From: Solobacterium moorei
Lineage (GTDB): Bacteria; Bacillota_I; Bacilli_A; Erysipelotrichales; Erysipelotrichaceae
Direction: 5' to 3'
NCBI RefSeq assembly: GCF_036323475.1
Contig: NZ_AP028934.1
Location: forward strand, 1,178,001-1,242,000
DNA length: 64,000 nt
This document shows, in pieces, positions 51,367 through 60,504 of the stretch (position 1 is its first letter; each line of letters opens with the position of its first letter). A model generated the notes under the pieces. That model had not been told where the DNA came from. It did not search any database and saw only the letters and a program-made list of their open reading frames with translations. Made by a program: the position numbers and the translations under genes.

Positions 51367-53396
51367 TTCCCCTCGATTCTACAACTCAATAATTGAATAG
51401 GTTGATTGGATTCGTTGAGAATCGCTACACAGGATGGAACCAGTGTAAGACTTATCTCAAATTTTTTTGAATTAATATAGATTGCTTGCTTGTTATAATC
51501 ATAATCGATTGATGCAATTGTTTCATGCATGCATGTAATGAGTTTGCGTGTTATTATGCGATTATAATTGCTGGTAAGATAAACAGTGTTATGATCAACT
51601 TCTATTGATTGATAATCATAGCAGCCATGCCACTGGTAGCACATGTGAAGGTGAATGTTATCTTGTGGAATCCATGAAAGGGACATATTATGGATGGAAA
51701 CATCTGGACCACTGAAGTTGAATTCACTATGTGCATCTAGTAAGAATTGATTATCATGGATTGTTGCATGACCACGATGGATACGTAATCCGGAGATTCC
51801 GTAATGTTGTTTTAAACCAATATCATATCCCCAATCTTCTACTGTTAATGATAGAAAATCAATTTGGTAAGAAGGTTGTTTTATAATTTCAAAGTTGTTT
51901 ACTGTAAAATAGTTTCGTTGAATACGATTTTGGCTACGTATTATGAATCCGTATTCTAAATAGGGAATATCATTAGTGTTTGGGTGATATTCCAAATCTG
52001 TTTCTTGCGTAAAATCACTATGATAGATTTTTCCTGAATATCCTTTGATATAGATAGCTATATCAAGAGGAAGATGTTCTGGGTTATCTAAATGGCAGCG
52101 AATGATATCTCCTGGTTCAATGATTGCGGCAAACTCTGGTTCATATCGGCAATCATATACATCTTGTGGGCGAAAATAACTATGCTTATATAATTTAAAT
52201 TCTTGATTTGAAAGAATATCATCTAGGCATATTTTTAATTGATTATTTTGTACACGTAAGTTGCATGCATGGTAACGACTTGTTTCTATCTGAAAGCCAT
52301 TTGTAGCATATGGAAGAGAAAAGTCAGTCGTATGTCTAGCAATTGTTTCATCAGTAGTTGGAATGTCATGAAGTTTGCAAGCTAATGTAGCGAACTGATA
52401 TGCAGTTTTAGAAAGTGTTGTAATATTCCTTGTACCAATTGATGAAGAACATAATAGAACATCATTAATTGGCTTGATCCATTTTTCATTGATGTTTTCT
52501 ATTCCTACCATCATTCCAATAATAGAACCAACATTTCCTAAATTACAATCTGTATCGCGACCGGCTTCTGCAATTAGTTGCATTGTTAAATCGAAGTCAT
52601 TTTTTCCATACAACATTCCATATAGCATAATAGCAGTGTTTGGTAAGATATGACAAAGTCCTTCGTAGTTATCGTAACTATGCTTGTCCTCAATATACGC
52701 AAGGCATTTTTTAGTGTCATTGGGATATTGAAGATGGAAGTCTAACATTTCGCGAATTAATTGTGCATAGTTTGAATCAGGATTGAGATATGTTAATGCA
52801 CTAGTGATTATTTCTCTAGCATCGAGATGATGCCAAGCAAGAGAAATACATACAGCTACAAACTTACCACCCTCAATTCCATCAAGATCATGGGTAACAC
52901 TGCTCATTTTTTCTGCTAATGTAGTTGCGATTTCTGGTTTATCTAATGCAAGATATCCCCAGCAATCACTAAAGATTTGGCCACCGATTTGTTCGGAGAC
53001 AGCTTTTGTATTTTGTTTACAAGAACCAGAAAGGGGAGCATCTACGTGATTGATTAGGTTTAACCATGCGGTATGTTCTGTAGAAATACCTTTTCCTCCC
53101 CACCAGAAAAAACCTTTTTCATAAGGAACTACATTCAAAAGATTATTTGCCATATCTTGTACTTTCACATCATCAATGGAATGATGCTTCATTACATCTG
53201 CAAAAAACAATGGACCATTTGCATCATCGTCAGCTGCAAATTGTGAATAATCTGTAAGATAATCTGTAATTGGTTGATAACATTTACGCACTTTTGTTCC
53301 AGTCCATGATTCAATTGGAGCACCTAGGCGTATACCGATATTTTTTCCTAACCAGGAAGCGTAAATTCTTTTGTATATCTCTTTAAAAGTTGTCAT
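51363..53396 (-). CDS. ADP-ribosylglycohydrolase-family protein with C-terminal beta-rich domain
   Basis: 677 residues. The first ~340 form an ADP-ribosylglycohydrolase (DraG/ARH) fold: LGKNIGIRLGAPIESW near the start, AADDDANGPL for the usual TDDT metal motif, and GRDTDCNLGNVGSIIGMMVG for the second metal site. The remaining ~330 residues are beta-rich (DYRxEPEF-type and YQIDFLSLTVEDWGYD segments) and may bind carbohydrate; I do not recognise this part. The family hydrolyses N- or O-glycosidic bonds to ADP-ribose or related ribosides. It is coupled to a nucleoside hydrolase. The ATG at 53396 follows AGGTGCCCTT. Confidence 0.82.
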   Translation of the reverse strand: MTTFKEIYKRIYASWLGKNIGIRLGAPIESWTGTKVRKCYQPITDYLTDYSQFAADDDANGPLFFADVMKHHSIDDVKVQDMANNLLNVVPYEKGFFWWGGKGISTEHTAWLNLINHVDAPLSGSCKQNTKAVSEQIGGQIFSDCWGYLALDKPEIATTLAEKMSSVTHDLDGIEGGKFVAVCISLAWHHLDAREIITSALTYLNPDSNYAQLIREMLDFHLQYPNDTKKCLAYIEDKHSYDNYEGLCHILPNTAIMLYGMLYGKNDFDLTMQLIAEAGRDTDCNLGNVGSIIGMMVGIENINEKWIKPINDVLLCSSSIGTRNITTLSKTAYQFATLACKLHDIPTTDETIARHTTDFSLPYATNGFQIETSRYHACNLRVQNNQLKICLDDILSNQEFKLYKHSYFRPQDVYDCRYEPEFAAIIEPGDIIRCHLDNPEHLPLDIAIYIKGYSGKIYHSDFTQETDLEYHPNTNDIPYLEYGFIIRSQNRIQRNYFTVNNFEIIKQPSYQIDFLSLTVEDWGYDIGLKQHYGISGLRIHRGHATIHDNQFLLDAHSEFNFSGPDVSIHNMSLSWIPQDNIHLHMCYQWHGCYDYQSIEVDHNTVYLTSNYNRIITRKLITCMHETIASIDYDYNKQAIYINSKKFEISLTLVPSCVAILNESNQPIQLLSCRIEGK

Positions 53397-53480
53397 AAGG
53401 GCACCTGTGTATGGCAAATATTATAGCGATTATTTTGTATAAATGGAATGGCTGTAAAACGTTTGGTGTCTTTGAGAGAA

Positions 53481-53716
53481 AGCTTAAGTTTCAAAGTAAA
53501 CGCAACACGATAAGCAAAGGCAACAGATAACGAACTAATGTAGTCATTATCAGATGATTTTTTAATCTATAATGACTCTTTTTAATGGTAATATGGTATC
53601 TTCTATGTAGGGATACTTGCTTTTTGGGCGCAATGAAAACAACTGAAGGGTTTAGGTGTCAACTAAACGCAACAGTTCAGTTTGTGTAAGTCGAGTATCC
53701 GTTGGACTTCGGGGAC
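53481..53716. other. Non-coding end of IS30-B with a hairpin terminator
   Basis: AGTCATTAT (53542) pairs with ATAATGACT (53569-53577), with an inner AGAT/ATCT pair, followed by CTTTTTT on the plus strand. It would stop transcription running into the IS antisense to the transposase. ACGCAACA repeats occur near 53500 and 53663. Confidence 0.5.
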
Positions 53717-54904
53717 CTATTGAATTAGGTCTAGGCTTAGATTGACTTCATCTGGATCGATTGGTGTTAATCCAAGCTTTTTTATTGTTTTGAGTTCTGC
53801 TCTAGTGAGACATTCAAATGGTGAACGACCATCCAATGAGTCACGCTTGACGGAATTGATATGGCTCATCATTAGATTTACCTTTTCTTGTGTAAGGTCG
53901 TTAAAGGAAGTTCCTTGGGGCAGATATTTTCGAATATATTCATGATTCTTTTCAATACGCCCCTTTTGTTGGGAAGCACGGGAATCACAATAAAATATAC
54001 GACAGCGCTGTACGTTGCGTGTACCATGTTCCAAGGAAATGGGGTCCTTGAATTCAGGACCGTTGTCCGTAAGCACTACACGGAACATAGTAGCGAACCT
54101 TGCAAAGCCGATTTTCCTTTGGATGTAGTCGAATACTTCTGTTACAGAAGCTTGTGTATTTCTATTCCTTAGGAAGGCAAACATAAATTTACTCTTACGT
54201 AATAGTAGGGTTAGAAGTACCTTTTCGCCGACACCTTTCTTACCGATGACGGAATCCATCTCAGCGATATTAGCTTTCGGATGTTGGGCAATGAATTCCT
54301 GAAAGGCAGTATAATCGCGTCCCACACGGCACGATTGATTGTCTATCATTGTGTTATCGCCACGTTTGATATTCTTTTTGGAGAGCGGATAGCGAACTCG
54401 CTTGGGAAGATCTATATTGCGGATGGTGAGTTTATTGTCATTGACATAGCGGTAAAAAGTAGAACGGGATATTCCCATCTGTTCGCCATGAGTGGAGAAT
54501 ACGTGGGCGACGGTTTGCCTTTGGTCACGAATCAAAGGTGTGACGAGATTATCGAGAAATCTCAGACCTTTTTCCCCAGTACGGATCTTCTCTCTAGACA
54601 GATGAAGAGTAGATTCATAAGCACTATGTGCCTGTGCAGGGATGTAGCGATACTTTCTCTTTTTGCATGCAGAGAAACGAGGACAGCCATTGCATATCCA
54701 AGGGGCCTTCATGATACGGCTGCAGGTAGGAGCGAGAGGATGAAAGACAGAGTATTCATCAAGGATCCTATGCTTTTCAAGTTCTCTGGAAACAGTAGAA
54801 GCAGAGGCATTCAAAGCGGCAGCTATCATACGCATGGAATGATTTTGTTTGACATGCATAAGGATATTAATACGGTCTTCGAGTGTGAAATGTTTACCTG
54901 ACAT
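53717..54904 (-). CDS. IS30-family transposase (element B)
   Basis: 395 residues. The N-terminal helix-turn-helix (FTLEDRINILMHVKQNHSMR) is followed by a short Cys-containing segment (CNGCPRFSACKKRKYRY). A DDE core has Asp in AEMDSVIGKKG, Asp in VLTDNGPEF and Glu in KGRIEKNHEYIRKYLPQG. The ATG at 54904 follows CAGGAGAAAACATTT; the frame is open to 54949 but has no better site. Intact. Confidence 0.93.
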   Translation of the reverse strand: MSGKHFTLEDRINILMHVKQNHSMRMIAAALNASASTVSRELEKHRILDEYSVFHPLAPTCSRIMKAPWICNGCPRFSACKKRKYRYIPAQAHSAYESTLHLSREKIRTGEKGLRFLDNLVTPLIRDQRQTVAHVFSTHGEQMGISRSTFYRYVNDNKLTIRNIDLPKRVRYPLSKKNIKRGDNTMIDNQSCRVGRDYTAFQEFIAQHPKANIAEMDSVIGKKGVGEKVLLTLLLRKSKFMFAFLRNRNTQASVTEVFDYIQRKIGFARFATMFRVVLTDNGPEFKDPISLEHGTRNVQRCRIFYCDSRASQQKGRIEKNHEYIRKYLPQGTSFNDLTQEKVNLMMSHINSVKRDSLDGRSPFECLTRAELKTIKKLGLTPIDPDEVNLSLDLIQ

Positions 54905-55101
54905 AAATGTTTTCTCCTGGTATCTAAAATAGGAGTCCAACGGATACACAGGAATAAAGATAACATGTCACATGTTAACGCAACAGAGTGTTGCGTTTAT
55001 GTTGAAACTTAACTTCTTTGAGAGAAATGAATGTATCCTACATGCATATTGATAAAAGTATGTTATATTTAAAAATAGAAATGAGGAGGAAATTTTCGAC
55101 T

Positions 55102-56622
55102 ATGAGTGATATTTTAAATATCATTGCAGATGAAACTTTGACATATCATCAGCAAGTTTTAGCACTAGCTAGATATGCTGAGAATACAGATCATACACTT
55201 GAACTAAGTCCAGAATTAATTCAAGCAAAAGCTGATCGTATTATCTGTGATTTAGGTGAGGGAAACGCTCCATACCGTCCACGTTATATCTGTCCAGATT
55301 ACGAGTTGTTAATGGAGAAGGGCTGCAAATTTTTGCAGTTGGAAGCTCCAAAAAATCTTTATGAAGCATTAAATACACTATTGATTTTCTATCATAGTGT
55401 TCCAAGTATTACTTCTTTCCCTGTATATTTAGGTGATCTTGATGATTTACTTGAGCCATTTATACTAAAGGAAAGTCGTGAGAATGCAAAGGCAGCGATG
55501 CGTTTATTCTTATTAAATATTGATCGTACTTTAACAGATTCATTTGTGCATGCAGATGTAGGACCACAGGCTTCTGAAACAGCACGTATCTTATTTGAAT
55601 TAACAGAAGAGATGCAGCTAGCAGTTCCCAATCTTACTTTAAAGTATGATCCAGATATTACACCACGTGATTTTGCGACATTAGCTGTTAAGTGCATGAT
55701 GAAGACATCGAAGCCATCTTTTGCAAACCACAAGATGTTTACAAGAGAATGGGGCGATAAGTATGCGATTGCTTCATGTTATAACGGATTAAAAGTATGT
55801 GGAGGTGGATTTACATTGCCACGTCTACGTATGTATGAATGCTCTTTAAAGGCTAAGGATACAGAAGATTTCTTAGCAAATGTTTTACCTTACTATACTT
55901 CTATTATGTTAAAGATGATGGATAATCGGATTGAATTCTTAGTTGAAAAGACAGCATTCTTCAAGTCTAACTTCCTTGTGACAGAAGGCTTTGTGAAGTT
56001 AGATAACTTTACTGGTATGTTTGGTATGGTTGGTCTAGCTGAGTGTGTAAACCATTTATTGGGTATCAAGGATCCTAAGAAGGGCTTTGGTAACAATGCA
56101 GAAGCGGATGCGTTAGGTCTACGTATTATGGATCGTTTAGAGTCACTTGTAAATGCACATGATTCTAAGTATGCTGCAGCATTTAACCATAAGTATCGTT
56201 TACATGCACAGGTAGGTATCGATAGCGATGGACGTGAAGATTCACCGGGTGCACGTATTCCAGTTGGTGCAGAGCCAATTATTCCATTACAAATTAATCA
56301 CTCCGAAAAATTTCATAAGTATTTCCCTACAGGTATTGGCGATATCTTCAAGTTTGAAGAGACTTGGGAGAATACACCAGAGGCTGTATTAGATATTATC
56401 GATGGAGCAATCAGAAATGATATGCGCTATTTCTCAGGTTATCTTGAGAATAATGATGTCGTTCGCGTTACAGGTTACCTTGTTAAGAAGAGCGAGCTTG
56501 CAAAACTTGATGCTGGTAAGCAATCCTTGAATAACGTATCTATCTTCGGTAAAGGTGCACGTGACTATGGCGCGGCATTAGACCGTACGATTGTTAATGA
56601 TGGCGACAGCTCCAATCAATAA
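55102..56622 (+). CDS. yjjI: YjjI-family glycyl radical enzyme
   Basis: 506 residues, close to the ~516 of E. coli YjjI. The active-site Cys is expected in IASCYNGLKVCGGGF near 225. The C-terminal glycyl radical loop reads VRVTGYLVKKSEL near 455-466, equivalent to the RV-x-GY motif of pyruvate formate-lyase-type enzymes. The substrate of YjjI is not established to my knowledge. The ATG at 55102 follows GAGGAGGAAATTTTCGACT. The activase gene overlaps its end. In E. coli yjjI-yjjW lies beside the deo nucleoside-catabolic operon; here it lies beside nucleoside hydrolase and importer genes. Oxygen-sensitive, so an anaerobic cytoplasm is implied. Confidence 0.88.
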   Translation: MSDILNIIADETLTYHQQVLALARYAENTDHTLELSPELIQAKADRIICDLGEGNAPYRPRYICPDYELLMEKGCKFLQLEAPKNLYEALNTLLIFYHSVPSITSFPVYLGDLDDLLEPFILKESRENAKAAMRLFLLNIDRTLTDSFVHADVGPQASETARILFELTEEMQLAVPNLTLKYDPDITPRDFATLAVKCMMKTSKPSFANHKMFTREWGDKYAIASCYNGLKVCGGGFTLPRLRMYECSLKAKDTEDFLANVLPYYTSIMLKMMDNRIEFLVEKTAFFKSNFLVTEGFVKLDNFTGMFGMVGLAECVNHLLGIKDPKKGFGNNAEADALGLRIMDRLESLVNAHDSKYAAAFNHKYRLHAQVGIDSDGREDSPGARIPVGAEPIIPLQINHSEKFHKYFPTGIGDIFKFEETWENTPEAVLDIIDGAIRNDMRYFSGYLENNDVVRVTGYLVKKSELAKLDAGKQSLNNVSIFGKGARDYGAALDRTIVNDGDSSNQ

Positions 56623-57445
56623 AATCATCGAGTTTTCTAATGTCGATGGTCCGGGTAATCGTACATCGATATTTGTCCAAAAATGTCCATTTAAATGTCT
56701 ATATTGCCATAATCCTGAAACGATTCATATGTGTGTACATTGTGGGGTATGCGTTGAAACTTGCCCGAAAAAAGGAGAAGCCTTGGAAATCATTAACGGA
56801 AAAGTAATTTGGCATAAAGATAAATGTATTGATTGTGATACATGCATTCATGTCTGCCCACATTTATCATCTCCAAAAATTACGGAGATGACTGCGGATG
56901 ATGTCATTGAGCAACTAAAACCATTATTTCCGTATATTCAAGGTATTACGGTATCTGGTGGTGAATGTACGAACTATCCTGAATTTTTAACTGAGTTATT
57001 TACTAAAGTACATACATATAATAAAACATGTTTCTTAGATTCTAATGGAGCATATCTCTATGAACAGATGCCTGAGTTAATGGCAGTGACAGATGCTGTA
57101 ATGCTTGATGTAAAAGCATGGAACAAGTCATGGCATGAAAAGTTAACGGGCATCTCAAATGAAAATGTTCTTCGTAACTTAAAATGGTTACAAGAACATG
57201 ATAAGCTCTATGAAGTTCGTACTGTATGTATGCCTAACATGCATGATGATAACTTAACTACTGCATTAGGAGTTGTTTCTAATCTAGATCCTAACATTCG
57301 CTATAAACTGATTAAATATCGGCCATTTGGTGTAAGAAAAGAAGGTTTGCGGAAGTTAGGTAATACGATAACGACGGATGAAGAAATTCAATTATTAAAA
57401 GTTGCGTGTGAAGAACATGGGGCTAAAAATGTCATTATCATATAA
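56597..57445 (+). CDS. yjjW: YjjW-family glycyl radical enzyme activase (radical SAM)
   Basis: About 282 residues. The radical-SAM CxxxCxxC motif is in KCPFKCLYCHNPE. A ferredoxin-like insert holds two more clusters (CVHCGVCVETCP and CIDCDTCIHVCP). GITVSGGECTNYP is the SAM-binding GGE segment, with DSNGAYLY and MLDVKAW following. It generates the glycyl radical on YjjI using SAM. It overlaps yjjI by 26 bases, so the two are translated together. Start ATG 56597 or 56600. It ends 15 bases before the second IS30-A copy, which separates it from the importer genes. Confidence 0.9.
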   Translation: MMATAPINKIIEFSNVDGPGNRTSIFVQKCPFKCLYCHNPETIHMCVHCGVCVETCPKKGEALEIINGKVIWHKDKCIDCDTCIHVCPHLSSPKITEMTADDVIEQLKPLFPYIQGITVSGGECTNYPEFLTELFTKVHTYNKTCFLDSNGAYLYEQMPELMAVTDAVMLDVKAWNKSWHEKLTGISNENVLRNLKWLQEHDKLYEVRTVCMPNMHDDNLTTALGVVSNLDPNIRYKLIKYRPFGVRKEGLRKLGNTITTDEEIQLLKVACEEHGAKNVIII

Positions 57446-57448
57446 TTG

Positions 57449-59110
57449 TTATAGATTTTGGCTCAATTTTCAACGAAAGTTCCTTTTCAACGAAAGTTCC
57501 CCATTTTTAGGGCTAAAGAGAAGAAACATTTTACTGTAATAGTGTACTTATAAGATATTTTGTGATATTGAATATGTATAGACAGGCGATTTGGGCATAC
57601 GAAAGCTCGGCTTTCAATGATGGTTTAAATTTTTTCTCATCGAAAGTTCCTTTTTGTAGGTTAGGGATATGTGCCAAATCGGCTAGTGGATGATAGGTGT
57701 AAGCTTAACTTGTTTGATGTTGAGGTGAGTCAACTTGTTAAGACTTAACACCTTTTTGTTTAGTGATAGAGCGGCGATATCGATAGGTGAATTGTAGTTT
57801 AAGGATCTACGAGGATAATTGTTTACCATGTCAGACACATAGTTGATGTCCTTCTGGGTCAATGCATTCATACTCTTTCCCTTTGGAACACATTCTCTAA
57901 AGTGTTCATGGTTCTTCTCACATTTACCTTTCTGATCACTTCTTCCGGCCTTGCAGTAGTAGATGGATATTAGTTTTTCTCCTGTATATGCATCGGTCTC
58001 TAGACTTAGAGGATCGTGGAACTCAGAGCCATTGTCAGTAAGAATGATTGGAAAGGTCATAGAAAATAGTTCAGGTCCCAGTACATCCTTGATGATTTCG
58101 AATGCACGCTGGACAGCCAACATGCTTTTTTCCTTTAACAGAAAATATAACTGTAGATTCGATCTTGTATGCAGGAGTGAAAGGACACATTTCTCTTCAT
58201 CGCCTTGCTTGCCGAGTATTGTATCCATTTGCCATATATTGATGGAAACATCTTCATTCTCGATACGTTCGAGATAGTCTTCATATCTTCTGCCTTCAAG
58301 CCAATCATAGTTGATTGGTATCACGACATGTTTGCTGGAAGAGCGTGTTTTATATTTGACCTGACGCTTGAGGTCTACATTGATGATGGTGCCCATATGA
58401 CGAAAATGAATATAACGATATGCGGTAGATACTGATATGTCCAACTGATTGTTGTGTATGATGATGTCTGGTGAAAGGTTCTGTTTGACGCCTTTCTCAA
58501 AGGCATCGACAATCATCTTCATTTGTGCTTCTGATTTCTTTGGTCCTTCCTTCCAACTACTGACATTGTCATCCCTCTGTTTTTGGGCAACATCGGCCAT
58601 ATAGAATACCTTTGGCAACTTGCAGGTTTTGGCATCTGGGCAATTGTTGCAGACATAGGGGAAACGAGATGTATGTTTGCATATTGGTGAAGAGATGAAA
58701 TCGGAACATAGATCATTGCAGTTATCATGTTTACAGAACTTACAACGACCTTGTAGACAGTGAGTACATAACCTTGTGCGATTACATTGATTTTGTCTAC
58801 CACACTTATTATGAGTATTGGCACGGACGACAATTCTAAGATGGTGTGTTATCTCATAGCGAATGGCCTTGGGACTCCTGTTAAGAGTAAGGGCAATCAT
58901 CTTGAGCGTGATGTTAGGATCAGACAACAGATTTTGAATAATGAGTCGTTCGTCAAAAGAAAGCTGTTTGTATGTGCTAGTCATAAAATATTCCTCCTTT
59001 TCTCCACTTTCCTGGCACATATCCCTTGTGCCATTATCATAAAAGGGAACTTTCACTAAGAAAATAGTGCAAAGAGGAACTTTTAAAAATAATTGAGGTT
59101 ATAGATTTTG
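57449..59110 (-). mobile_element. IS30-family element A, copy 2, with 12-bp target duplications
   Basis: The element spans 57461-59098 (1638 bp), the same length as copy 1 at 5736-7373. It is flanked by TTATAGATTTTG on both sides (57449-57460, 59099-59110). One base difference from copy 1 was seen (T at about 58389 against C at about 6664). Near-identity means recent transposition. It splits the yjjIW genes from the importer genes. Confidence 0.92.
57683..58984 (-). CDS. IS30-family transposase (copy 2)
   Basis: The 433-residue transposase is the same as at 5958-7259 except for Thr in place of Ala in HFRHMGTIINVD. Helix-turn-helix, Cys-rich segment and DDE residues are all present. Start ATG 58984 follows AAGGAGGAATATTTT. 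The frame remains open to 59056, but that extension lies in the IS end and lacks a ribosome site. Confidence 0.93.
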   Translation of the reverse strand: MTSTYKQLSFDERLIIQNLLSDPNITLKMIALTLNRSPKAIRYEITHHLRIVVRANTHNKCGRQNQCNRTRLCTHCLQGRCKFCKHDNCNDLCSDFISSPICKHTSRFPYVCNNCPDAKTCKLPKVFYMADVAQKQRDDNVSSWKEGPKKSEAQMKMIVDAFEKGVKQNLSPDIIIHNNQLDISVSTAYRYIHFRHMGTIINVDLKRQVKYKTRSSSKHVVIPINYDWLEGRRYEDYLERIENEDVSINIWQMDTILGKQGDEEKCVLSLLHTRSNLQLYFLLKEKSMLAVQRAFEIIKDVLGPELFSMTFPIILTDNGSEFHDPLSLETDAYTGEKLISIYYCKAGRSDQKGKCEKNHEHFRECVPKGKSMNALTQKDINYVSDMVNNYPRRSLNYNSPIDIAALSLNKKVLSLNKLTHLNIKQVKLTPIIH

Positions 59111-59345
59111 AAATAATGATTCATGATTTTGATATTGCATTTTCTAGATAATTATGAAAAAATGAATCTGCAGATGAGTTATACTGCTTAATAGAGGAAT
59201 GCAAAATATGATAAATCAAATGCATCTAAAACTCACTGAAACACCATTTTAAGAAGTTGTTTTAGTGTCGTGTTAGATGCATTTTTCATTTTTTGATTCA
59301 CTCAATGTATCATGTAGTATCTTATTTAATTCAGGAGGGAAAAAT
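59111..59345 (+). promoter_or_regulatory. Leader region of the BMP lipoprotein gene with a long hairpin
   Basis: ATGCATCTAA (about 59220) pairs with TTAGATGCAT (about 59272). Inside it CACTGAAAC pairs with GTTTTAGTG. The stem is followed by TTTTTCATTTTTT. It may be the terminator of the upstream yjjIW transcript or an attenuator for the importer. TATGAT about 15 bases upstream could be a -10 box. No purine riboswitch core was found. Confidence 0.5.
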
Positions 59346-60437
59346 ATGAATAAGATTACCAAGTTAGTGCTTGGATCCGTAGTTGCATTATCCATGGTTG
59401 GATGTGGTAGCAATACAGATTCCAAGACATCAACAACAGCTTCAGATACAGGAGATAAGACAAAGATTTCATTGATCTTACCATATATTGGTGACCAGTC
59501 TTACTTCGACACAACTTACAAGGGACTACAGTTAGTTCAAGATGAACTTGGCGACAAAGTTGAAACAAAGTTAATCGAAATGGGTACAGACGCTGCTGGT
59601 TGGGATACGGCATACCGTCAAGCTGCAGATGATGGTTATCAAATCATAATCTCAGGTAACTTCCAATATGAATCCTATATGTTGGCTGTTGCTGAAGAAC
59701 ATCCTGAAATCAAGTTCTTAAATTTTGACTACAGTGATGCAAAGGCTAACTCTTTAGATAACGTATATTCTATTACTTACGCTGCAAACGAAGCTGGTTA
59801 CTTAGCTGGTGTAGTTGCTGGTGTTAAGACAGAGTCTGGTATTGTTGGATGTATCGGTGGTGTAGACTCACCTGGTATCCGTCAATTCTTAGCTGGTTAT
59901 ATGCAGGGTGTTTACGATGTAAATCCAAATGCTAAGGTAATCTCTGGTTTCGTTGGTGGATTTGGTGATCCAGCTACAGCGAAGGAAATCGCATTAAATA
60001 TGAACAAGCAAGGTGCTGACGTTATTTATCACGCTGCTGGTGGTTCTGGTAATGGTTTATTTGAAGCTGCTGCTGAAGCAAATTTTTGGGCAATTGGTGT
60101 TGATGCTGATCAATACGCTTCTATGAGTGGTAAGCCTGAATTAGCTAAGCATATCTTAACTTCTTCTGAGAAGAAATGTGACGTTGCAATCTTGCAATCT
60201 ATCAAGTTAATGTTAGATGGTAAGGCTGAATATGGTACACAGAAGACTTTAGGTTTCGTTGATGGCGCTGTTGGTTTAGCTGAAAATGAAAATTATAAGG
60301 CTAATATGACTGCTGAACAACTTGAAAAAGTTGAAGAAATGAAGAAGAAGCTAGCAGCAGGCGAAATCAAGGTTAATGATCAGTTAAAGGATGATAAAGC
60401 CTACGATACTTGGTTAGATAAAGTTGGTCTCAAGTAA
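59346..60437 (+). CDS. BMP-family lipoprotein, nucleoside-binding (PnrA/NupN-like)
   Basis: 363 residues. A lipobox (ALSMVGC) places the lipid-modified Cys near residue 20, then comes a periplasmic-binding fold: ISLILPYIGDQSYFDTTYKG, ISGNFQYESYMLAVAEEHPE and GVVAGVKTESGIVGCIGGV. GSGNGLFEAAAE and IGVDADQYA are typical of the Bmp/Med/PnrA family that binds purine nucleosides. GGAGGGAAAAAT precedes the ATG. A hairpin after the gene likely lowers expression of the ABC genes relative to the binding protein. Substrate assigned by family and by the neighbouring nucleoside hydrolase. Confidence 0.9.
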   Translation: MNKITKLVLGSVVALSMVGCGSNTDSKTSTTASDTGDKTKISLILPYIGDQSYFDTTYKGLQLVQDELGDKVETKLIEMGTDAAGWDTAYRQAADDGYQIIISGNFQYESYMLAVAEEHPEIKFLNFDYSDAKANSLDNVYSITYAANEAGYLAGVVAGVKTESGIVGCIGGVDSPGIRQFLAGYMQGVYDVNPNAKVISGFVGGFGDPATAKEIALNMNKQGADVIYHAAGGSGNGLFEAAAEANFWAIGVDADQYASMSGKPELAKHILTSSEKKCDVAILQSIKLMLDGKAEYGTQKTLGFVDGAVGLAENENYKANMTAEQLEKVEEMKKKLAAGEIKVNDQLKDDKAYDTWLDKVGLK

Positions 60438-60455
60438 TTCACGTTTTGAATACCA

Positions 60456-60488
60456 AAGATGCTCTATCGAAAGGTAGAGCATCTTCTT
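60456..60488 (+). terminator. Hairpin between the binding-protein and ATPase genes
   Basis: AAGATGCTCTA pairs with TAGAGCATCTT around an 8-base loop, followed by a weak CTTT tract. It is probably a partial terminator or mRNA stabiliser giving excess binding protein. Confidence 0.65.
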
Positions 60489-60504
60489 TAAAAGAGGTAA
60501 CAAT

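Larger units (their letters stand above)
53470..55026 (-). mobile_element. IS30-family element B with 11-bp target duplications
   Basis: The element spans about 53481-55015 (1535 bp), between identical repeats CTTTGAGAGAA (53470-53480, 55016-55026). One more matching base allows 12 bp. Inverted termini share TTAAGTTTCAA and TAAACGCAACAC. It is a different IS30-family element from A (different ends and a clearly divergent transposase). It sits in the divergent intergenic region between the hydrolase genes and yjjI. Confidence 0.88.

Noticed and set aside
54281-54901. 206-codon plus-strand frame inside IS30-B
   Set aside because: Antisense to the transposase, no family resemblance and no ribosome site.
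59111-59345. Purine riboswitch upstream of the nucleoside-binding lipoprotein
   Set aside because: The conserved three-way junction core was looked for and not found; only a long hairpin is present.
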